From Alistipes sp. (GTDB taxonomy: Bacteria > Bacteroidota > Bacteroidia > Bacteroidales > Rikenellaceae): a stretch of 64,000 nt of DNA. The position numbers and the translations under genes were made by a program. The stretch covers positions 53,127 to 117,126 of the forward strand of contig JAGAMA010000012.1 of the NCBI GenBank assembly GCA_017624955.1. Reading direction: 5' to 3'. The notes beneath the pieces are model-generated. The model worked only from the letters and a program-made list of their open reading frames with translations, did no database searches and was not told where the DNA came from. Positions 1 through 8,109 of the stretch are shown here, piece after piece (the first letter of the stretch is position 1; each line of letters begins with the position of its first letter).

Positions 1-1573
1 TCCCGGATCGAAAAGCCCCCTGGGCGAGCTGGTTGAACGCCTCGGCATGGCCGGCAACAACGATACCGAGATGCACGCCATCTTAGCCGAATATGACCTT
101 CCGTACCGCTTCGAAGAGGAGGTCGAGGAGGCTGCTCATCGCATCAAGGGCGAGATTACGCAGGAGGAGATCACCCGCCGCCGCGACTTCCGCGATGTGC
201 TGACCCTGACGATCGACCCTGCCGATGCCAAGGACTTCGACGATGCCCTCTCGCTCCGCCAACTCCGCGAGGGCGTGTGGGAGGTGGGTGTACACATTGC
301 CGATGTGACACACTATGTCCGTCCCCACTCCGTGATCGACCAGGAGGCCGAGGCACGCGGTACATCCGTCTATCTGGTGGATCGCACGATCCCGATGCTC
401 CCCGAGCGCCTCTGCAACGAACTCTGCTCGCTCCGTCCCCACGAGACAAGCCTCTGCTTCTCGGCCGTCTTTACCCTCAACGAGGATGCCGAGATCATGG
501 ACGAGTGGTTTGGCCGCACGGTGATCCACTCCGACCGCCGCTATGCCTACCAGGAGGCGCAGGAGATCATCGAGACGGGCCGTGGCGATCATGCCGAGGC
601 GATTCTTACGCTCCACCGCCTGGCGCAGAAGATGCGCACCGAGCGCTTTAAGAGCGGCGCTATTGCCTTCGAGGGCGAGGAGATGAAGTTCCGCCTCGAC
701 GAGAGTGGCAAGCCCATCGAGGTCTATTTCAAGGTGCAGCAGGAGGCTAACCAACTCATCGAGGAGTTTATGCTCCTGGCCAACCGCCGCGTAGCGGAAT
801 ACTGCGCCCACCGCATCTCGGAGAAGGGGCGCAAGACCCCCCGCACGATGATCTACCGCGTACACGATACACCGAGCGAGGATAAGCTGGACCGTTTCCG
901 CGAATTTGCCCTCCGCTTCGGCCACCTTTTCCGCGCCTCGAAGGGTCGAGCCATCGCCAAGGAGATGAACAAACTTCTGGACAAGGTCAAGGGCTCGGCC
1001 GAGGCCAACGCCCTCTCCACGATGGCCATTCGCTCAATGGCCAAGGCGGTCTACTCGACCGACAACGTGGGCCACTACGGCCTGGCATTCCCCTACTACA
1101 CGCACTTCACCTCGCCGATTCGTCGCTACCCCGATATGCTGGTGCATCGCCTCCTGGCGCACTACCTCGAAGGGGGCAAGTCGGCCGACAAGGCCTCGTT
1201 GGAGGCGCTCTGCGAACACGCCTCGGAGCGTGAGGTGATCGCTGCCGATGCCGAACGCGCCTCGATCAAATACAAGATGGTCGAGTTCATGAAGGAGCAC
1301 TTAGGCGAGGAGTTCACGGGCCATATCTCGGGCATGAGCGAATGGGGTGTCTACATCGAATTGGAGGATACCCACATCGAGGGCATGGCCTACCTGCGCG
1401 ATATTGAGGGGGACTTCTTCCACTTCGATCCCGAGCGCTACGAACTGCAGGGACACCGCACGGGCATCAGCCTCACGCTGGGCGATGAGATGCGTGTCAG
1501 GGTGGTGCGTGCCGACCTGGAGAAACGACAACTCGACTTCGAGGTACTCTCCTACCGCAAACTCCGTCATTAA
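1..1573 (+). CDS. rnr: Ribonuclease R, 3' part (5' end outside window)
   Basis: 3'-to-5' exoribonuclease of the RNB family, which degrades structured RNA. The reading frame is open from base 2, and the upstream residues (PGSKSPLGELVERLG) continue the family pattern, so the true start lies before the window. About 523 residues are visible. The RNB active-site motif IDPADAKDFDDA, with its metal-binding aspartates, lies near bases 211-246. A C-terminal S1 RNA-binding domain (GHISGMSEWGVYIEL) lies near bases 1315-1360. The cold-shock domains would be in the missing part. A glycosyltransferase gene follows 12 bases after the stop, so the two may be co-transcribed. Family assignment is secure; the choice of RNase R over RNase II rests on overall pattern and on the usual Bacteroidetes gene content. 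Confidence 0.95.
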   Translation, partial: PGSKSPLGELVERLGMAGNNDTEMHAILAEYDLPYRFEEEVEEAAHRIKGEITQEEITRRRDFRDVLTLTIDPADAKDFDDALSLRQLREGVWEVGVHIADVTHYVRPHSVIDQEAEARGTSVYLVDRTIPMLPERLCNELCSLRPHETSLCFSAVFTLNEDAEIMDEWFGRTVIHSDRRYAYQEAQEIIETGRGDHAEAILTLHRLAQKMRTERFKSGAIAFEGEEMKFRLDESGKPIEVYFKVQQEANQLIEEFMLLANRRVAEYCAHRISEKGRKTPRTMIYRVHDTPSEDKLDRFREFALRFGHLFRASKGRAIAKEMNKLLDKVKGSAEANALSTMAIRSMAKAVYSTDNVGHYGLAFPYYTHFTSPIRRYPDMLVHRLLAHYLEGGKSADKASLEALCEHASEREVIAADAERASIKYKMVEFMKEHLGEEFTGHISGMSEWGVYIELEDTHIEGMAYLRDIEGDFFHFDPERYELQGHRTGISLTLGDEMRVRVVRADLEKRQLDFEVLSYRKLRH

Positions 1574-1585
1574 AAGCCCGTTACG

Positions 1586-2509
1586 ATGTTCCGCCTGACA
1601 CTGATTATTCCGACCTACAACCGCTCCCGCGAGCTGCTGCGCGCCCTTGATTCGGTCGCCGCGCAGTCGCTCGACCCCGCGCTGTGGGAGTGTATCGTGG
1701 TGGATAACGCCTCGACCGACAACACCGCCGAAGCCGTCGCGCGCTTTGCGCAGGAGCACCCCACGCTCCACATTCGCCGCGTCTATGAGCCCAAGGCAGG
1801 CGTGTCGCATGCACGCAACCGCGGCCTACGGGAGGCTACGACCGAGCTGATTGCCTCGATCGACGACGACGAGCGCATCAATCGGGAGTTCCTCGCAGCC
1901 TACCTCCGCTTCTTCGATACCCATCCCGAAGCCAATGTGGCGGGTGGCAAGATCATCGCCGAGTACCCCACGGGCCGACCCCGCTGGATGAGCCGCTGGA
2001 CCGAACGCCCGATCGCCAATCCGATGGATTACGGCGAGAAGGTGCGCCCCTTCCCAAAGGGAGCCCTGCCCGGAGGGGGCAACATGGCCTACCGCCGTGA
2101 GGTGGCCCTCCGCTACAGATTCGACACCGAGCTGGGCCGTGTCGGCGGCAAGCTGATCGGTGGCGAGGAGAACGACTTCTTCCTGCGCCTGCGCGAGGCG
2201 GGCGAAACGCTCTGGTATCTGCCCGATGCCGTGATGTGGCACATCATCCCACCGGAGAAGCTCACCACGGAGTACCTCAAACGGCTGAGCTACCACATCG
2301 GTATCAGCCAACGCCGCCGCGCCATGAGCCGCAACGAACTGCTCGAAAGCCAACTCAAAGAGTGTCTGAAATGGGTTGTAACGCTCCTGCTGATCTTCGC
2401 GTTACGCCCGTGGCAGTGGCTTCAGGTGGTTCGGATGCGCCGCGAAATCAGTCGCGGACTCTTCCAAAAAGAGCCAAAAACAACCAACGCAAGTGTAAAA
2501 AAGGGCTAA
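1586..2509 (+). CDS. Family 2 glycosyltransferase
   Basis: 307-residue GT2 enzyme (GT-A fold), predicted to transfer a sugar from a nucleotide-sugar to an envelope glycan. The N-terminus has the typical start LTLIIPTYNRSRELLRALDS, followed by the nucleotide-binding aspartates in VVDNASTDNT and the acidic metal site SIDDDE around residues 91-95. A later GGEENDFFLRLREAG matches the usual acceptor-side ED motif. A hydrophobic stretch near residues 257-270 (WVVTLLLIFALRPW) could anchor it to the membrane. It starts 12 bases after rnr and is followed by a promoter region, so it is probably the last gene of that unit. The sugar and acceptor cannot be told from sequence. Confidence 0.9.
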   Translation: MFRLTLIIPTYNRSRELLRALDSVAAQSLDPALWECIVVDNASTDNTAEAVARFAQEHPTLHIRRVYEPKAGVSHARNRGLREATTELIASIDDDERINREFLAAYLRFFDTHPEANVAGGKIIAEYPTGRPRWMSRWTERPIANPMDYGEKVRPFPKGALPGGGNMAYRREVALRYRFDTELGRVGGKLIGGEENDFFLRLREAGETLWYLPDAVMWHIIPPEKLTTEYLKRLSYHIGISQRRRAMSRNELLESQLKECLKWVVTLLLIFALRPWQWLQVVRMRREISRGLFQKEPKTTNASVKKG

Positions 2510-2548
2510 ATAAGTATAAATACTTATCCCGATAGCGCGAAAAGTCAC

Positions 2549-2584
2549 TACCTTTGATTGATTGATTGTGAACCTATGGTTCAC
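2549..2584 (+). promoter_or_regulatory. Promoter -7 box and palindrome before the oxoamine synthase gene
   Basis: TACCTTTG (2549-2556) matches the Bacteroidetes -7 consensus TAnnTTTG. It is followed by a perfect 7-bp inverted repeat GTGAACC-TAT-GGTTCAC at 2568-2584, which would lie at the start of the transcript or act as an operator. The pattern is seen directly; the function is inferred. Confidence 0.55.
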
Positions 2585-2627
2585 GCAAACAGCGATACAA
2601 ACTCAAAAACTTAAATAAACAACAGCT

Positions 2628-3899
2628 ATGGTAGATATTTTTGATCGCCTGGAAAAGAATGCCGGTGGCCCGATTGGCCAGTACATGGGTTTTGCACACG
2701 GTTACTACGCCTTCCCGAAGCTGGAGGGTGAGATTGGTCCCCGCATGAAGTTCCGTGGTAAGGAGATGCTCAACTGGAGCTTGAACAACTATCTGGGTCT
2801 GGCTAACCACCCCGAGGTACGCAAGGCCGATGCCGAGGGTGCTGCCAAGTTTGGTATGGCTGCCCCGATGGGTGCCCGCATGATGAGCGGTCAGACGGTA
2901 TATCACGAGCAGCTGGAGCGTGAGCTCTGCGCCTTCGTGGGTAAGGAGGATGCCTTCCTCTTGAACTTCGGCTACCAGGGCATGATCTCGATCATCGACT
3001 GCCTGCTCACGCCGCGTGACGTGGTGGTTTACGATGCCGAGGCTCACGCCTGCATCATCGACGGTCTGCGCATGCACAAGGGCAAGCGCTTCGTCTTTGG
3101 CCACAACGATATGGAGTCGCTGCGCCTGCAGCTGAAGCACGCCACGGACCTGGCCGAGGAGCAGCGTGGTGGTGTGCTGGTCATCACGGAGGGTGTCTTC
3201 GGTATGAAGGGTGACCTGGGTAAGCTGGATGAGATCGTAGCCCTGAAGAAGGAGTTCCAGTTCCGCCTGCTGGTGGACGATGCACACGGCTTCGGTACGA
3301 TGGGTCCCCAGGGTCGCGGTACGGCAGCCCACTTCGGCGTAGTGGATGGTGTGGATGTGCTGTTCAACACCTTCGCCAAGTCGATGGCCGGTATCGGTGC
3401 ATTCGTAGCCGGTCCCCGTTGGCTCGTAAACCTGCTGCGCTACAACATGCGTTCGCAGCTCTATGCCAAGTCGCTCCCGATGCCGATGGTAATCGGTGCC
3501 CTGAAGCGTATCGAGCTGATCCGCGAGCACCCCGAGTTCCAGGAGAAGCTCTGGACGATCGTACGCGCCATGCAGTCGAAGCTGGTCGAGAACGGCTTTG
3601 ATATCGGTGTGACGAACTCGCCCGTAACGCCCGTATTCCTCAAGGGTGGCGTTCAGGAGGCTACGAACCTCGTAGTGGACCTGCGCGAGAACCACAACGT
3701 ATTCTGCTCGATGGTGATCTACCCCGTTATCCCGAAGGGCGAGATCATCCTGCGCATCATCCCCACGGCCGCTCACACGCTGGAGGATGTGGACTACACG
3801 ATCGAGGCCTTCAAGCAGGTTCGCGACAAGCTCACGAACGGCACCTACGCTTCGATGCCGATTCCGCTGCGCGCCGACGAGAATTTCAAGGTTCGCTAA
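2628..3899 (+). CDS. Alpha-oxoamine synthase (serine palmitoyltransferase / cysteate acyltransferase type)
   Basis: 423-residue PLP enzyme of the KBL/SPT/BioF family, which joins an amino acid to an acyl thioester with loss of CO2. Visible signatures are the PLP-contacting VDDAHGFG and the Schiff-base lysine in FNTFAKSMAGIGAFVAG, which resembles SPT (TFSKSLASIGG) more than BioF. The N-terminal pattern (YYAFPKLEG, NWSLNNYLGLANHPEVR) and the C-terminal VIPKGEIILRIIPTAAHTLEDV resemble a roughly 420-residue Bacteroidetes group that, as I recall it, includes sulfonolipid-forming cysteate acyltransferases. It has its own promoter and a strong terminator, so it is probably monocistronic. It may make the long-chain base of either sphingolipids or sulfonolipids; sequence reading alone cannot decide. 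The symbol is left empty for that reason. Confidence 0.85.
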   Translation: MVDIFDRLEKNAGGPIGQYMGFAHGYYAFPKLEGEIGPRMKFRGKEMLNWSLNNYLGLANHPEVRKADAEGAAKFGMAAPMGARMMSGQTVYHEQLERELCAFVGKEDAFLLNFGYQGMISIIDCLLTPRDVVVYDAEAHACIIDGLRMHKGKRFVFGHNDMESLRLQLKHATDLAEEQRGGVLVITEGVFGMKGDLGKLDEIVALKKEFQFRLLVDDAHGFGTMGPQGRGTAAHFGVVDGVDVLFNTFAKSMAGIGAFVAGPRWLVNLLRYNMRSQLYAKSLPMPMVIGALKRIELIREHPEFQEKLWTIVRAMQSKLVENGFDIGVTNSPVTPVFLKGGVQEATNLVVDLRENHNVFCSMVIYPVIPKGEIILRIIPTAAHTLEDVDYTIEAFKQVRDKLTNGTYASMPIPLRADENFKVR

Positions 3900-3904
3900 A
3901 CGAA

Positions 3905-3936
3905 GAAAAAACCTCCGAGCAATCGGAGGTTTTTTT
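3905..3936 (+). terminator. Rho-independent terminator
   Basis: Stem ACCTCCGA / TCGGAGGT with loop GCAA, extended by A6/T6, directly after the oxoamine synthase stop. It ends that transcript. Confidence 0.9.
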
Positions 3937-4149
3937 AGCTATCAGCAGTCAGCAGTCAGCGGTCAGTGGGCCCAGTAGCCCCAGTAGCCCCAGCAAAAAC
4001 GGGGGCAATTAGCACCACCCGTTTTTGATTTTAGAGGAGCAGATTTTGGGCTTCGCGCAGTGGGTGCGGATGGGACATACTAAAGGTATTTCCCATTCGC
4101 AGCCCGCAAGGGAAGTGCAAAAGGTGCCCTATAAAATCGAAAACAAAAA
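3937..4149. other. Gene-free region with short degenerate repeats
   Basis: Contains runs of CAGTCAG/CAGCAGTCAG and two copies of CAGTAGCCCC (around 3970-3990). Similar short GTAGGCTCAG/GCCCCAG words recur in the gap near 10735-10772. No convincing gene is present; the open frames here have no recognisable protein pattern. Confidence 0.5.
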
Positions 4150-4179
4150 GAGAGGGGAGGTAAAAAAACCTCCCCTCTC
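4150..4179 (-). terminator. Terminator for the minus-strand sigma-factor unit
   Basis: 12-bp perfect stem GAGAGGGGAGGT / ACCTCCCCTCTC. Read on the minus strand it is followed by a T-rich tract (CTTTTTGTTTTC). It lies 19 bases after the stop of the 46-residue gene, which supports that small gene as the end of the transcript. Confidence 0.8.
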
Positions 4180-4197
4180 CCATCAAAAATTAACCCT

Positions 4198-4338
4198 CTA
4201 TATATCCCCTTGACCCAGAACATCGGTAAGGTAGTGATGGAGCAGGAAGAGCTCGTGATCACCTTGAAAAACCTCACACATGAGAAGTTCGTCGTCGGAG
4301 ATGGCATTTAACTGTTTGTCGTGGTCGATATCCTCCAT
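4198..4338 (-). CDS. Small acidic protein of 46 residues, unknown function
   Basis: A short frame starting MEDIDHDKQLNAISDDEL and ending LTDVLGQGDI, then TAG. It is not a recognised family. It is strongly acidic (many D and E) with no signal peptide or membrane segment. It lies 68 bases downstream of the ECF sigma-factor gene on the same strand and just before a good minus-strand terminator, so it is probably the last gene of that unit. By position it could be a small regulator of the sigma factor, but nothing in its sequence shows this. No strong Shine-Dalgarno sequence precedes it, as is common in Bacteroidetes. The case for it is its position between gene and terminator and a plausible composition. 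Confidence 0.5.
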   Translation of the reverse strand: MEDIDHDKQLNAISDDELLMCEVFQGDHELFLLHHYLTDVLGQGDI

Positions 4339-4406
4339 AGGCAGATGCGTTTTTTTAAGTTTCTTTACTTATAAACGCACCCACGCGGGGAATATTGTGT
4401 GAAGGG

Positions 4407-4991
4407 CTAACTTAATACCATCTTTTTTTCCTGAATCATGCGGCGCAGGTTGATCAGCGCATAGCGCATGCGACCCAGGGCGGTATTTACGCTTACGTCG
4501 GTAGCCTCGGCAATCTCCTTGAAGGTCAGGTTGGCGTAGTAGCGCATCTTGACCACCTCACGCTGCTCGGCGGGAAGCTCCTCGATGAGGGCGCGAATAT
4601 CGGCGGCAATCTGGTCGCTGACCATGCGATCCTCGACGGTCGGCTCCGAGAAGCGGATCGTGCCCAGCACATCGTAACCGGCATCGGCCTCGGTGAGCTG
4701 CTTCTGCTGCTTCTCACGGCGGAAGTGGTCGATCACCTGGTTGTGGGCGATGCGCAGAATCCATGAGAGGAATTTGCCGCTATCGACATAGCGACCCTCG
4801 TCAATGACACGAACAACTTTGATTAAGGTATCCTGGAGAATGTCGTCGGCCAAATCACGATCCTTCACCATCATACGGATATAATCGCGTACACGGCGGC
4901 TGTGACGGTCGATAAGCTGCGAAATGGCACTTTGATCACCTGCAAGGTACTGACCGAGCAATGCGCGGTCACTCTGTACTTGAGCGTTCAT
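4407..4991 (-). CDS. ECF-type RNA polymerase sigma factor
   Basis: 194-residue sigma-70 family protein with only regions 2 and 4, typical of group 4 (ECF) sigma factors. Region 2 includes RDYIRMMVKDRDLADDILQD and the -10 recognition part SGKFLSWILRIAHNQVIDHFR. Region 4 contains the helix-turn-helix LTFKEIAEATDVSVNTALGRM near residues 153-173. No adjacent membrane anti-sigma factor (FecR type) is seen; the only downstream gene encodes a 46-residue protein. It is therefore unlike the FecI/FecR pairs that serve TonB receptors and looks more like the stand-alone general ECF factors of Bacteroidales. It is divergent from a large outer-membrane protein gene, with a shared intergenic region. Confidence 0.93.
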   Translation of the reverse strand: MNAQVQSDRALLGQYLAGDQSAISQLIDRHSRRVRDYIRMMVKDRDLADDILQDTLIKVVRVIDEGRYVDSGKFLSWILRIAHNQVIDHFRREKQQKQLTEADAGYDVLGTIRFSEPTVEDRMVSDQIAADIRALIEELPAEQREVVKMRYYANLTFKEIAEATDVSVNTALGRMRYALINLRRMIQEKKMVLS

Positions 4992-5355
4992 ACTCTTTCG
5001 TTTTTAAGGGTTAAAAGAGTAGAGTTTTCTCGATAGGCAATCCTTTTTTAGTGCGTAAAGCGGTGAATAAATTGGTTTTCGCAAGCCTCTTTGGCTTTGT
5101 TTTCGATTGCAAGATACGCATTCTTTTTCGATTCTCCAAATTTTAGTCATTTCATCCCTCTCGGTAAACGAGCGACAGAAGGGGCAAAAATCGTGCCGAG
5201 AGAGTCACACAGCGGCGTTTTCACACCCCAAGCCCTCGTGTGACCGAACGGGTGAATCGCCCAAAGAGGCGGGTGAAAATTTCGGTTTTTAGCCTCCTCG
5301 TTTTGCTTTTTGACACATTTTTCGTATCTTGCAATCTGAGAAAACTACGCCTGTT
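4992..5355. promoter_or_regulatory. Divergent promoter region between sigma factor and outer-membrane protein
   Basis: Both directions show the same variant -7 word followed by AATC. On the minus strand TATCTTGCAATC is at 5116-5105 with a TTTG about 20 bases upstream. On the plus strand TATCTTGCAATC is at 5325-5336 with TTTTG at 5301-5305 (19-base spacing). The consensus TAnnTTTG differs in its last bases (TTGC), so the variant is shared by the two promoters. No gene is evident inside. Confidence 0.5.
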
Positions 5356-8037
5356 ATGAAACGCTTCTGCCTATTGATTGTGGCCCTGTTCGGGGTTTGG
5401 AACCTGCACGCACAAATCAAAGAGCTGTCACACGCCGAGGGAGGCCCCGACCTCCCGACCCTCCACATTCATGTATGGGATGCCGGCAGCAGGGAGCCGA
5501 TGCCCGGCGCAACCGTCACGGTGATCCCCTCACCCGGAGATACGCTGCATGCAGCCACCAACCGCAATGGTTATCTACGACTCAACCCCGTACTCAAAGA
5601 GGACTCCATCACCCTGCGTGCCAGCTATGTGGGCTACAAGACGCAGGAGCGTCGTTTGCCGGCCCGTTACACGGCACGCTACGAGGTGAATATGCAGATC
5701 GACTCGTTGCAGATCTCGGCCATCGTCATTCAGGGCAAGCAGATCGCGATGATTCAACGTGGCGACACGACGCTCTACAACGCATCGGCCTTCAAGACCA
5801 TGCGTGGCGACCGCATGGGTGAGCTGCTGAAGCAGTTGCCGGGTGTGGAGATTCGCGGCGAGAAGCTCTACGCCGGCGGTGAGGAGGTGACGATGATCCT
5901 GATCAACGGCTCGATGCTCTTCGGGCGCAACACGCAAGCGGCGATGGATCTGATTCGCAGCGACAACGTCGAGCGTGTGCGCGTCTATGACCAACACGCC
6001 ACCGACCGTCTTATTGAGCAGGATACGCTGAAGCCCAAGGAGCGCGTGATGGATGTGCAGACCAAGCAGCAGGTACGCCAAGTGAGCGAGGTGCAACTCT
6101 CGGCCGCTGCCGGTGCTTATGTCGCGGGCGACGGGGAGTCCGGCAATCCGCTGGGGACACTCGGCGCCTTCTACCGTCGCTATGCCGCCGAGAAAATGGG
6201 AATCTTCTTCTATGGCACAGCCGACTACAACACACGAAACACCAATCCGACCACGCAACCCACGCGCGGGCTCAATCTCTCGCTGGCACTCACCCACAAC
6301 AAGGCACGCAAACACACCTTCACGCAGACCGTCATGCTCAACACCGAGCGCAACAAACGCAACTCGCTGAGCGAAAATCGCTACATGGCTCATGGGGAGA
6401 TGCCGGCCTACACCGCGACGATAGACAACCAGGACCAGGAGGGCAACCTCGACCTGGACTACAATGTCCGTTACAACCGCAAGGTGGGACAACGGAACAC
6501 CTTCAGCATCAGTGCTTCGGCCCACTACAAGACCAACCACACCGATTGGCACCACCTCACGCTCAACACCCTGCCCGAGGCTCGCTATGGCACCGATGTA
6601 CGCAATCGCGACGAGGCTCGCGGCTACGGGGTCAATCTGAGCAGCAGCTACCGCCAGATGTTCGAGAAGCCCAATCGCACACTGAGTCTGTCGCTGAGCT
6701 ACCTCCTGGACAATCAACGGGGCGATGGGCTGACCATCGACACGACAGCCATGAGTACCAGCCCGCAATGGAGAACCAGTCGCCTGAGAGCCTCGACCAA
6801 CGAGCTCCACGCGCGTATCGACTACACCGAGCCATTGGCCAAGCGGTGGTGTTACAAAACGGCCTACCACTTCTCGCTCAACAACGACCACTCCGACCTC
6901 TTGAGTTGGGATGAGTTGTTGCAGCAGCGCGACACGGTCGGCACACACCACTACACCTACCGCTACCTGAGTTATTGGTGGAGCAACAGCATCGAGTACA
7001 CCAACAAGGATCGCTCGTTGAGCTCAACGCTGGGCCTCACGCACTACTTCACGCGCATCGGCAGCGAGGAGCACTTCCCCGTCGGCTATGATCAGCGCAC
7101 GCGCTACCGCCACTGGACACCCTCGCTGATTGTCAGCTACCGCAAAAAGTCGCTCCGCCTGACGGCCCGCTACAGTGAATCACCCACCGTGCCGGCCATC
7201 GAGCAACTGCGCCCCTACATCGACGACAGCTCGCCGCTCTTCCTCACGGCCGGTAACCCCACGCTCGAGCAACCCCTGTCGCGCACGGCACGCTTCACGA
7301 TCAACCTCAACCGCGCCAAGCAGGCCACAAGTCTTGAGTTGAACGGCTCGTACCGCTTCACCTCGAACCAGATCGTCAATCAGGTGCGTTACTTTGCCGA
7401 GGAGACCTACCTGCCCGAGTACGACTACACCACGACGGCCGGAGCATCGCTCTCCGAGCCGGTGAATGTCAATGGTGCTCGGAACTTCTCGACCCGTCTG
7501 GCTCTGGCCAAGAAGTCGAACGCGCTGAAGGCCACCTTCCGCCTCTCGGCCGACCACCTCTATCAACGCAACCCCTTCTACCAAAACACGACCCTCAGCA
7601 TCAACGATGCCCATACGGCCAACCTGACGCTACAATACATCAGCAACTTCTCGCAACATGTCGAGCTGACGCTGCGCAACACCCTCGGCAAGGGGTGGCA
7701 CAACCGCGACGGGAAGGAACTCTACGAGTCGATCAACGAGCTGGTGGGCGGCACGCTGCGTGTTAACTTCCTGAAACGCTTCTGGGTGCAGGGCGACGGC
7801 AATTACTCCTACTCGAACACCACGCGCGAGGGGATGCGTATCGAGCAGACGATTCTCAACCTCTCGGTCAGCTGCAAATTCGGCAAGGATGATATGGGCG
7901 AAGTATCGTTGCACGCCAACGACCTGCTCGATAGGACGAAGAGCCTCACGGTGACCACCACCGACGACTACATCCGCGTGATGCGTAGCGATCTGTTCGG
8001 ACGCAGTTTCTACTGCAAATTCATGGTGCGCTTCTAA
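5356..8037 (+). CDS. TonB-receptor-like outer-membrane beta-barrel protein
   Basis: 893 residues, taken to start at the ATG before KRFCLLIVALFGVWNLHAQ because that gives a clear signal peptide; an upstream in-frame ATG would place nine residues in front of it. After cleavage comes a carboxypeptidase-regulatory-like beta-sandwich (about residues 35-115, VTVIPSPGDTLHAATNRNGY). Next is a plug-like region (GDRMGELLKQLPGVEI ... VTMILINGSMLFGR) and then a long barrel region ending in aromatic FYCKFMVRF, the usual outer-membrane insertion signal. This is the architecture of TonB-receptor-related outer-membrane proteins of Bacteroidetes. No SusD partner is adjacent, so a glycan-uptake role is not supported. 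The ligand is unknown. Confidence 0.85.
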   Translation: MKRFCLLIVALFGVWNLHAQIKELSHAEGGPDLPTLHIHVWDAGSREPMPGATVTVIPSPGDTLHAATNRNGYLRLNPVLKEDSITLRASYVGYKTQERRLPARYTARYEVNMQIDSLQISAIVIQGKQIAMIQRGDTTLYNASAFKTMRGDRMGELLKQLPGVEIRGEKLYAGGEEVTMILINGSMLFGRNTQAAMDLIRSDNVERVRVYDQHATDRLIEQDTLKPKERVMDVQTKQQVRQVSEVQLSAAAGAYVAGDGESGNPLGTLGAFYRRYAAEKMGIFFYGTADYNTRNTNPTTQPTRGLNLSLALTHNKARKHTFTQTVMLNTERNKRNSLSENRYMAHGEMPAYTATIDNQDQEGNLDLDYNVRYNRKVGQRNTFSISASAHYKTNHTDWHHLTLNTLPEARYGTDVRNRDEARGYGVNLSSSYRQMFEKPNRTLSLSLSYLLDNQRGDGLTIDTTAMSTSPQWRTSRLRASTNELHARIDYTEPLAKRWCYKTAYHFSLNNDHSDLLSWDELLQQRDTVGTHHYTYRYLSYWWSNSIEYTNKDRSLSSTLGLTHYFTRIGSEEHFPVGYDQRTRYRHWTPSLIVSYRKKSLRLTARYSESPTVPAIEQLRPYIDDSSPLFLTAGNPTLEQPLSRTARFTINLNRAKQATSLELNGSYRFTSNQIVNQVRYFAEETYLPEYDYTTTAGASLSEPVNVNGARNFSTRLALAKKSNALKATFRLSADHLYQRNPFYQNTTLSINDAHTANLTLQYISNFSQHVELTLRNTLGKGWHNRDGKELYESINELVGGTLRVNFLKRFWVQGDGNYSYSNTTREGMRIEQTILNLSVSCKFGKDDMGEVSLHANDLLDRTKSLTVTTTDDYIRVMRSDLFGRSFYCKFMVRF

Positions 8038-8055
8038 CGACCCAAATACAAAAAA

Positions 8056-8089
8056 GGGGGCTGTCCAACTCACTTGTTAGACAGCCCCC
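8056..8089. terminator. Bidirectional terminator
   Basis: 10-bp stem GGGGGCTGTC / GACAGCCCCC between two convergent genes. An A-tract on its left gives a T-tract for minus-strand transcripts; on the right the T content is weaker. Confidence 0.8.
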
Positions 8090-8109
8090 ATACATTTCTT
8101 ATCAAAGTA

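Noticed and set aside
4025-4213. 62-codon plus-strand frame before the sigma-factor region
   Set aside because: It reads through a minus-strand terminator hairpin and lacks protein features.
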